Positions 55,868-64,000 of a stretch of 64,000 nucleotides of DNA are shown one piece after another; the stretch's first letter is position 1, and every line of letters starts with the position of its first letter. The DNA is from Voacanga thouarsii (Eukaryota; Streptophyta; Magnoliopsida; Gentianales; Apocynaceae): the NCBI GenBank assembly GCA_026120185.1, contig JANUWF010001822.1:1-64000 (forward strand). The letters run 5' to 3'. A program made the translations under genes and the position numbers. The notes beneath the pieces were generated by a model that had not been told where the DNA came from, ran no database searches, and saw nothing but the letters and a program-made list of their open reading frames with translations.

Positions 55868-56720
55868 GTGAAGGAATTTCCTGATGTGTTTCTAGTGGAA
55901 CTCACTTCTGTTCCTCCTACTCAGGAAGTTAAGTTCACTATAGACCTAATTCCAGGAATGGAGCCTATATCACGGACCCCATACTGGATAGCTCCTATGG
56001 AATTGAAGGAACTAAAAAAGCAATTAGAAGAGCTGGTAAAGCAAGGATATATAAGGCCTAGTACTTCACCATAGGAAGCCCCTGTGCTGTTTGTGAAGAA
56101 AAAAGATGGAATGTTGAGGCTTTGCATCGACTATTAGGAATTGAACAACTTGACTATTAAGAACAAATATCCCTTACCATTGATTGATGAACTATTTGAC
56201 AAGCTACAAGGATCTAGCTACTACTCCAAACTAGATTTGAGGCAAGGCTACTACTAGGTGGGAATTAAAGAGGAGTATATTCTCAAGATAGCCTTTAATA
56301 CAAGAAATGGTCATTACGAGTTCGTGGTAATGCCTTTTGGGGTAACTAATACACCGACAATATTCATGGATTTGATGCATCACGTTTTCGAGCCATACTT
56401 GGACAAATTCGTGGTGGTGTTCATCAACGACTTACTCATTTACTCTAAATGCCCGGAGGACCATACAGAACACTTGAGGATGGTATTGGAAAAACTAAGG
56501 GAGCATAAGTTCTATGCCAAATTTAGCAAGTGAGAGTTTTGGCTGGACAATATAGCATTTCTTGGCCATATGGTTTCAAAAGATGGTATTAAAGTGGACC
56601 CAACAAAGGTTGAGACGGTTTCAAATTGGAAATAACCTAAGAATATTACCGAGATTCAAATCTTTTTGGGGCTAGCCGGGTATTACCATTGATTTATTAA
56701 GGGTTTTTTTACACCAGCGT
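55868..56720 (+). pseudogene. chromovirus reverse transcriptase
   Basis: FPDVFLVELTSVPPTQEVKF, PISRTPYWIAPMELKELKKQ, LEELVKQGYIRPSTSP, then a stop; APVLFVKKKDGMLRLCIDY, LKLDLR-like, and 56258-56533 with [20 protein letters not shown] and [12 protein letters not shown]. The catalytic box is F-I-N-D (56420-56431), where the family has an aspartate pair. AFLGHMVSKDGIKVDPTKV and IQIFLGLAGYYH follow. Four or more stops. Confidence 0.9.
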
Positions 56721-57355
56721 CACCAATGACATGCTTACCGAGAAAAGATGTTCTTTTTATTAGGAATGAAAAGTGCGAGAAAAGTTTCTAGGAACTAAAG
56801 TAAAGACTGATGACAGCCCCAGTACTGGGTTTGCTAGGAGGAGATAAGCCATATGCCCTATATATATATACATCTAAGGAAGGATTGTGAGCAATCTTAA
56901 TGTAAGATAGGAAAGTGATAGAGTATACCTTGTAGAAATTGAAGTCTCATGAAGTTAATTACCCAACGCTTGATTTGGAATTAGCTGCCATTGTTTTTGC
57001 ATTGAAAAAATGGTAACACTATGTGTATAGAGCCAAGTATGAAGTGTTCACGGATCACAAAAGTCTTAAGTATATTTTTACTCAGAAGGACCTAAATTTG
57101 AGATAGCGAAGGTGGATGGAATTCTTGGAGGAATACTGGTGTCCAATTAACTATCATCCGGGTAAAGCTAATGCAGTTGTAGATGCTTTAAGCCAAAAAG
57201 TTAAAATGGAAAGATTAAGAGTTCAGGAAGTTCAAGTAGTGCAAGAAGCTTCAGATATAAAGTCAGAGGTACAAGAAGAAAGGATTTTCATCAACAATCT
57301 GAGGTTAATACCAGATCTAAGGCAGGAATTATCAAAGAAAAATAAGATAATGTAA
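56721..57355 (+). pseudogene. chromovirus RNase H
   Basis: Pieces: APVLGLLGGDKPYALYIYTS, VNYPTLDLELAAIVFALKKW, YEVFTDHKSLKYIFTQKDLN, WMEFLEEYWCPINYHPGKAN and AVVDALSQK. These are the gypsy RNase H motifs with the TDHKSL and GKAN..DALS blocks. Stops at several places, including beside the first acidic region. Confidence 0.88.
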
Positions 57356-57419
57356 AGTTTCAACTTTTTAGAGACAAAGAGCTTAAGTAAGGGGGTAGTG
57401 ATTTCAGGCAAGACGAGGC

Positions 57420-58500
57420 AGGAGTGATGTACTTTCAGGATTACATGTGTGTGTCTAATGAGCAGTAGTTGAGGAAGAAGTTTTTGGAGGAGGCACATAG
57501 GAGTAAGTATGTCATTCATTCGGGAGAAATGAAGATGTATCAGAATCTGAAGAAAGCTTTTTGGTGGCCCAAGATAAAGAAAGATATGGTACGATTTATT
57601 TCTACATACCTAACTTGTCATAAAGTTAAGGCAGAACATAAGAAGTCGGCTCGATTGTTACAGCTATTGCCGATACCGAAATGGAAATGGGAGGAGGTGA
57701 CAATGGACTTCCTCACTAGGTTACCTATGTTAAAGACCCAAAATGATGACATTTGGATAGTGGTTGATAGATTAACAAAGACAATGCACTTTATATCGGT
57801 AAATGTAAGGGGCTCTATGGAAAAATTGGCACAGATATATGTATGGGAGGTAATAGGATTGCATGGAGTACCTTCAAGTATCGTGTTTGACCGAGACTCG
57901 AGGTTTACATCATGCTTTTGGGCTAAGTTCCAAGCATCCATGGATTCTAATTTGAAATTCAGCACGTCGGCACATTTGCAAACTGATGGTCAGTCAGAAC
58001 AAGCTATTCAAATACTAAAAGATATGCTAAGGGCATGAGTATTGGATTTCAGAGAGAAATGGATTGAATGTGTACCATATGCTGAATTGGCTAATAACAA
58101 TAATTACCAATCTTCGATTAGTATGGCTTCGTATAAAGCACTGTATGGACGCAAATGTTAAGTACCATTGTACTGGAGTTGGATGGAGGATAGTCACATA
58201 AGCAAGTTTGGGGAAGTTTGTATGCAAGAAATGGTAAATAAGGTGAAGGTAATAAGAAAGAGGCTGAAGGTAGCCCATAGTTGACAAAAGAGTTATGGGG
58301 ACAATAGGCAAAGAGAGTTGGAATTCCAAGTAGGAGACTGTGTATTTTTGAAATTAACTCCTAGTAGGGGAATTTTGAAACATCCGAAATGAGGTAAGTT
58401 GAGTCTAAGATATTTGGGTCCATTCCTAATCACTGAGAGAATTGGATCTGTGTCGTATAGATTAGATTTGTCGGATTGATTGTTAGGAATACATGATGTA
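57420..58500 (+). pseudogene. chromovirus integrase, core largely readable
   Basis: 190 codons are open at 57469-58038: the zinc-binding end (EEAHRSKYVIHSGEMKMYQN ... YLTCHKVKAEH, where the first cysteine of the pair is Y), then the core with WEEVTMDFLTRLP (Asp at residue 80), SSIVFDRDSRFTS (Asp 141) and TDGQSEQAIQILKDM (Glu 177), so the DDE triad is kept. Beyond a stop, ELANNNNYQSSI, LEFQVGDCVFLKLTPSRGIL and LRYLGPFLITERIG form the C-terminal domain. Confidence 0.9.
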
Positions 58501-58747
58501 TTTCATGTATCCCTACTGAAGAAGTACAACCTTAACCCAAGACATGTCTTGAACAACGAGCCAGTGCTATTATAACTTGACTTGAGCTACATGGGAAAAT
58601 CAATTAAGATTCTAGATTGAAGTATCAAGACCCTTTGGAATAAACAAATACCGATGGTAAAGGTGTTATGGGAGATTATGCCACACAAAATGCTACGTGG
58701 GAGATGGAGGAGTGGTTGAAGTAGAAATATCCCGACTTGAGATAAGG
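58501..58747 (+). pseudogene. integrase end and chromodomain
   Basis: HDVFHVSLLKKYNLNPRHVL, then after frame changes SIKTLWNKQIPMVKVLW and ATWEMEEWLK-like residues, the pattern of the plant chromovirus chromodomain that directs integration. The solo LTR insertion at 58753 falls a few codons after it. Confidence 0.75.
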
Positions 58748-58752
58748 TACAC

Positions 58753-60572
58753 TGATAGATCGTTATTTTTCTAGTTATTCGAAGTCAATTTAAGACACTT
58801 TTAATACAATAACTAGTCATATTCCTTCATATTTGATATTTCACTTATAAAAATACTTTTCTATAATTTTATGCAAAAATAGGTGAAATTTCGTGCTAAT
58901 TGTGTAATTTTCTAGCATAGACCCATCACCAGGCCAAGAAAGTAGACTAGCACTGGTCCTATATTGGAAGAATAGGGAAAAGTAGAGAAAATAGAGGAAA
59001 TAGAGGAACACAAGTGCAATTGAAATTGGAGAGGAAAGGAGAAAAATGGCTCAAGGCTCACCCACGGCTCGGTCATAGCTCAACACAAAAGGAAAAGCAA
59101 GAACAAGAAAAGAAAGAAATTTAAGGGGCTAAGGAAAAGTCAACAACAGCGGTTGAGCAAGAAGGCGACATACGAAGAAGGAAATTCGGTGGTTCATTGG
59201 CTTGGATTATAGCTCAATTGAGCCGATGCAAGGAGAAAGAAAGAAATAGATTTCGGATGGCTTAGTGAAGTGGTGTGTGGCTTGGTAGTGGCTCAATTGA
59301 GTCGATGCAAGACAGAGAAAAGGATTTCGGCAATTTAGTGGCTTGGTCAATTGAAGCCAAAATTCAATATCAATTAAGCTCTTCAGTGCATATGACAAAG
59401 AGACTCCAAATTGATTTCCAATTCAATTCTCAATTTCAAAAGGTGGTGGAATCCTTTATTTTTATTTAGATTTTATTTGGACAATTACTATTCCTTTTTA
59501 GTTTTGAATTTTTAGGAAATTACTTCTTCTTTACCTAAGATTCTTTTAGGAACTTTGTAAGCATATAAGTAAATGCCAATTACCTTAGAAAAGAGGAGTG
59601 CACAATGTAGAGACTTAGATATTTTTTTTTAGAGTGCATCACCAATATTTTCTCTAGAGGAATTATTCAAGGAGCATTGATTCTTGGAGAGTTTTCATTG
59701 AAATTTGAAAGGCTAGTCCATGAGTTTTTATCTCTTTTCTTTGTTTTCTTTTTCTTGATCAATGATGATTTTAATTCTTTAATTGTATTTAGATATTATT
59801 CTTAGATTTATGATTTTGAGAAAATTTATTTTTTGATTAATTAATTATTTTTCTTGGTGTTTGACTACTTAATTTTATAGGTTGATGGAATTAGATTTAT
59901 ATCTAATGGACTTGGGAAACGAAGTTAGATTAAGTTTAATTTAATCAATGTTACATATTTGTTAAACATTAATGGACTTGGGAAATGAAGTTAAGATTAA
60001 AGAACCTAGGTAATCAAAGGTTAGTTAATTTCGCCTAGAGCATAGGGTTATTAACTAATTTCATATTTATAAGGAATTGAGATTCATGCATCTTTTGGCT
60101 ATGTTGGTTTGATTGGAAAATCTTCTAATTTAATTAAGAGATAGTAATCCCATGGATTGGGAAGATGTAGAGTTTATCTAAGTAGATTCATGACTTGAGA
60201 AATTGAATTTTACTTTATATTCCTTCATGATGATAAGAAAATAATTGGTTGTGATAAGTGTTAAATAATTCATGTTATGCTTTTGAGAATAATTATTTAG
60301 TTACATGTTTATCTCTCCATGAGTTATATATATATAATTTTTATTTTTATTTTTATTTCTTTATTACTTTATTTGGGCCGATTAAATAATGAAAGAAAAG
60401 TGATTAGTGTGTACTTATTTCTTTGAGGATCGATACTCGTTAATTCCCTATACTATGCTTGCGATGAGTATATTTGCTCACATGTGTATTTTGAGATTAA
60501 TATTTTAATTAAAACTTGATTAAGTGATGGATTTAAAATTGATGATTTTATATACCAAAAATTTACGCATCA
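58753..60572 (+). repeat. solo gypsy LTR (Tat/Athila-like) inside the chromovirus
   Basis: 1820 bp from TGATAGATCGTTATTTTTC to AATTTACGCATCA, with perfect TACAC duplications at 58748-58752 and 60573-60577. Longest LTR of this family here; 59000-59460 contains extra purine-rich sequence with two related GGCTTGG...GGCTCAATTGAG units (near 59200 and 59278). No internal region. Confidence 0.9.
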
Positions 60573-60577
60573 TACAC

Positions 60578-60616
60578 GCTAAATTTCAGGACGAAATTCT
60601 TCTAAAGAGGGGATGA
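60578..60616 (+). other. chromovirus 3' untranslated end and polypurine tract
   Basis: AAATTTCAGGACGAAATTCT followed by AAAGAGGGGATGA (60604-60616), the conserved run-up to the 3' LTR of Tekay/Del-like elements. Confidence 0.75.
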
Positions 60617-60636
60617 TATAAAACCCCACCTAAGAC
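60617..60636 (+). repeat. chromovirus 3' LTR, first 20 bases
   Basis: TATAAAACCCCACCTAAGAC matches the start of the 5' LTR with TG changed to TA. The last five bases (AAGAC) are the left target copy of the inserted copia LTR. Confidence 0.8.
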
Positions 60637-62450
60637 TGTTGGGAAATATGCCCTCTTAGACTAAGTTTCTGATTAAATATTGAATGTTTTAATAAAAGAA
60701 TTTATTTTCAGAAATTTTTTGTGAATTTACATTTTATTTGTGTAAAATTTAGTTTGAAAAAGACCCATTGTGTTTTAGTAAGTGGTCCACATGAATGGTG
60801 GTCTTTCACAGTAAGGTATGGATCACGGCTTACTTAACACATAAACGTTCGTTCTTAACCAATTGATGAGAATGAGAATCTCATTATGTTTAGGTTATTA
60901 TATTCTAAATTTCAAATGGGGAATGTCTTACCTTTAGCCGGTGAGTAGTCCACTCACTGCATGATATAAGCATATTTCGAATATATAGAATATGACCTGT
61001 AGTAGTGGTTTCTAAAAGTACTAGATGGTAGAAACCTAGACTACTACTGCTGCAGCGTGGACTAGTACTCTACAACTTGAGTATGAGTTGGTGGTTTGAC
61101 GAAGCTAGAAACATGTACTTTGATATACTATAGTTGAGGTTCTATCGTAGAACCAATATATTTGCATGTTGGGTATGTATGATTAGTTAGTTAAGACAGA
61201 CTTGTATAAGATAGTTTCTATACTATATCGCCCCTTGTAGTTGTCTAAATGATCTAAATATCCAGGGTCTTGGGAAACATGGCTTGGATGTTTGCTTTAG
61301 GGTAGCTCCCTTGGAAAGTAGAAGCAATCCAAGAAGTCATGGATCATTGGACTAGAAGCCTAAGGATGGTAGATGTCATTTAGTGAGGTGTTAGTACATT
61401 TCTTCCTCTCTAAATGTACGACGATGTATAGAGGAATATTTTAGTCATTACACCTGTAAGTCGAAGACTTTGTTAACACAACATTGTCCTTGAGGTTAAT
61501 ATTTCCTTATGGTGATATTGTGAAATATTTAAAATGTAAAATACAACTATTTATATGGCAAGGGTATTTTGATCATTTTAGTAGCCAATGCGGTGTGTCT
61601 TTTGGTCCCCAATATAGACCGTGAATCCTAATTAAATATAGGCTAAAGAATTGGTCTTAAATTAAATGATATAGAATTTATTTTACTTAAGTAGTCTGAT
61701 TTAATTATTGGGTGGAATAAAATAAAGGTCCATGGAGAGAGATAATTAATTAAATTAGTTTAGTGGGTTAATTAATTGTTCAAGGCTTTGACCCAGTTTG
61801 AATAATTAAAGATTGACCTGGGACTAAACTAATATGGGCTTGTTAATTGGATTAGTTTATTTATGCTAAAAAATTAATTATTTATTGGGCCATTAAGTTG
61901 GTTCTAATTAAAATAATTAATTTAGACCAAAAAAGCTAAATTAAGAGTGCAATGGGACAGTCCAGTTTAACCTAGGGTTTTTTATTTAGGTTAAATAAAA
62001 GGATAAAGAGGAAGTGGTTTTTTTACTCTTCTTAGGGTTAAGAAAGCAACGTTGGTTTTTTCATGCTTCTGGCGTGAGAAATAGAAAAAAACCAGAAGCC
62101 TCTTTTCTCTCTCTCTCCAAGAAAATTCCTTAGTCTGTAGTTGTTCACCAAATGGGATTAAGCAGGCCATATACTAGAAGATCGAGAGGTTGGTGTTCAT
62201 ATACATGCACAGACGGAGTTGGAGGCTTGCAAGAATCGCACAAGAGGTTTCCATCAGCGTACCTACTCCAGTATCACACATTCCAATCCAACCAATTCTG
62301 AGAATGAGAAAAAGAGGTAAAAGTTTTTTTTCTCTGAGAGTCTCCCTAGGCCGTGACCGGCGCCGGCTGTGGCCTGGGAGTTTCTTGTTCTTCATTTTTT
62401 CCAATTTTTGCTTCCGCTGTGTGCTTTGTTTTTCTCCCTTTAAACCTTCA
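60637..62450 (+). repeat. solo copia LTR inside the chromovirus 3' LTR
   Basis: 1814 bp from TGTTGGGAAATATGCCC to TTAAACCTTCA, with perfect AAGAC duplications at 60632-60636 and 62451-62455. Same family as the split LTR at 34860-36024 and 40003-40694. The frame at 62190-62522 crosses the LTR border and is not a gene. Confidence 0.92.
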
Positions 62451-64000
62451 AAGACCACCCTAGAATTAGAGGGAAGGGTTGCATTCTATGGCATATTGCA
62501 TGAATATATTCTTTCGAGGTAAATTTGTGCATTTTTAAAATTGCTATATGTGGTCTTTATGAATTATTTGTGCTAGATGAGTGTTAGGGGCAATTAGGAA
62601 ATTTTGCTTAGGGATGAGAGAAGAAGAGACTTGGGTTTTAGGAGGGAAAAGAATTAGGTTGGAAAAATAAGAATAAGAACTAATGTGGCTAAGTGGTTAG
62701 AGCTTTGTAGTTAATTCCTAAGGTTTTGAGTTCAAATCCCATCAACTAAGTATTATTTTTTAATTATCGTAATTAATGTTTGGATTTTATTTCTTACATT
62801 CTATGAAATTAGGAATGTTATCTTGGAGAAGACACAGTGGTGATATTCTAACCATGTGATCTTGTCCTAAAAGAAGATCTAGAGGAGTTTTAATCTTCAT
62901 TATTTTAGCAACTCATGTCCTAACATGTTTGAATTTAAAATATTCATATTTCTTGAATTCTTTTAAATTCTCTTATAAAATATTTTAGATGATTTTAGAT
63001 TTGAAATTTTAAAAGAAAAATTCCAGATGTTAGAGATTAGTTGGCCGAAACATAGGAGGGATAATCGTGTGGTTGTTTTCCAATTAAATCACCAAGTTAT
63101 TTACCTAAAGAACTACATTTTGATTGTTATTGTTATGGTAAAAGCTAGAAATTATTTTTAGTTCCTCTTCCTAGCTTGTTTTCGAAAATGGGCAGCTTGA
63201 ACATCATTTATTTCTTTGCAAATCAATAACTCCTTTTTGTGTGCAAAAGTTGGAAACAAGCATGAAGATTTCAGTTCCTTCATAGCTTGTTTAAGGTATA
63301 AAATATTCAGCAAAACAAGTAAATGCCATAGCTAAGAAACATTGGGTATGCAACACTATGAATTAGTCCCTTCATGGTTCTTGTTCTTTTTCAAGGTAAT
63401 GGTTGGAAAAATCACCATTAAAGGACCTTGAGATACTCCTATTTAATAGCTGAAAACCAATTCAAAATATTTTGAATTTTATCTAACAAACCACCTAAAT
63501 CCTGTCATTTCTTCTTGCTGGCTAACCAAAATTTTTTTCCAACTTTTCTAGTCTTCAACTAGCTAGCATTTCTCTTCATTTTCTTGTTCAATTCTTCTTC
63601 ATTTCTCCATCATATTTTTGGCCATACTAGGGACCTAGTTGACCATCTTTTCTTCTTCACCAACCTTAGCCAACAAAACTCCATTAAAGCATCTTAAACC
63701 TCTCCTGGTTTCTCTCTATTCAAAATACTTTGAATTTGAAAAATTAAATCCCACCTTTTTCTCCATCAAACACTCACATATCTAGCAACCAATCCTATCA
63801 AATCAAACTAGAAATTCTGCACTCATTTCCACAAGGAATTTTGGCCAACTCCCACAAGAACAATCTCCCACTTCTTCTAATTTTCCCTTCTACTCTCCCA
63901 AAAACACCAAGAACACACACTACTCACTTTCAATCATTTAGTCACTGTGCTTCCTATCTTTCCTTTGGTACACTTTATAACGCCAAAACGTCCAAAGTGT
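62451..64000 (+). repeat. chromovirus 3' LTR, continuing past the window
   Basis: Resumes with CACCCTAGAATTAGAGGGAA and stays alignable with the 5' LTR from 49355 to about 50811. It has about 110 bases (62763-62875) absent from the 5' LTR, and the tRNA-like stretch at 62686-62740. Confidence 0.88.

Larger units (their letters stand above)
49334..64000 (+). mobile_element. chromovirus-type gypsy element (Tekay/Del-like), runs off the window
   Basis: 5' LTR of 4046 bp, initiator-Met PBS, an extra ORF, gag, protease, RT, RNase H, integrase, chromodomain, polypurine tract and a 3' LTR continuing past 64000. Two solo LTRs are inserted (58753-60572 and 60637-62450). LTR length, PBS type and chromodomain fit Tekay/Del chromoviruses. 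All pol domains carry stops. Confidence 0.9.

Noticed and set aside
62190..62522. 110-codon frame, and its opposite-strand partner
   Set aside because: It lies in a copia LTR and crosses the LTR border and target duplication at 62450; no recognisable domain.
1..64000. CRISPR arrays, operons, rRNA, functional tRNA genes, host genes
   Set aside because: None seen. The only regular short repeats are microsatellites, CACTA subterminal motifs and LTR subrepeats; tRNA-like pieces are degraded.

Overview
The window is plant nuclear DNA made almost entirely of nested transposable elements plus one old endogenous pararetrovirus. I recognise no host protein-coding gene, no rRNA and no functional tRNA gene. 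The lineages seen (Ty1/copia, chromovirus and Tat/Athila Ty3/gypsy, CACTA, tRNA-derived sequences, a caulimovirid insertion) indicate a flowering plant, probably a eudicot; the species cannot be named from the sequence. Nearly every coding region carries stops or frameshifts, so the locus looks old, AT-rich and repeat-dense. || Layout. 1-3810: 5' part of a copia element on the minus strand (integrase start, protease, gag, PBS, 5' LTR), cut by the window edge. 3811-4130: dinucleotide-repeat DNA. 4131-31635: a single, roughly unit-length, circularly permuted caulimovirid genome on the minus strand. Its pieces read, along the minus strand: protease half, canonical protease, reverse transcriptase and RNase H (31635 down to 21140), promoter and leader (12937 down to 7497), primer-binding site, small ORFs, coat protein, movement protein and the other protease half (7496 down to 4131). 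Six later insertions split it: solo copia LTR 7537-9252, solo gypsy LTR 9273-10654, solo copia LTR 10815-12345, a copia element 12939-21139, a non-autonomous gypsy-type element 21522-27319 and a CACTA-type DNA element 27954-30245. Five of these show target-site duplications; the copia element has lost its left end. || 31636-33228: dinucleotide repeats, a four-copy minisatellite of about 52 bp, a tRNA-derived sequence and the 3' end of a second CACTA element. 33229-40694: 3' part of another copia element, whose 3' LTR is split by a ~4-kb solo gypsy LTR (36025-40002). 40695-49333: 5' LTR, gag and non-coding part of a Tat/Athila-type gypsy element, containing an opposite-strand non-autonomous relative (about 43890-48224). 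49334-64000: a chromodomain gypsy element (Tekay/Del-like) with 4-kb LTRs and a complete but broken gag-pol, itself hit by solo LTRs at 58753-60572 and 60637-62450; its 3' LTR runs off the window. || How it fits together: the viral insertion and the host DNA acted as targets for successive retrotransposon waves, and most later copies collapsed to solo LTRs by LTR-LTR recombination. The most unusual content is (i) the single permuted viral genome lying between facing TG and AC repeats, (ii) two successive retropepsin-like modules in that virus, and (iii) a non-autonomous LTR element family with an unrecognised ORF conserved between two diverged copies, including a shared in-frame TGA.
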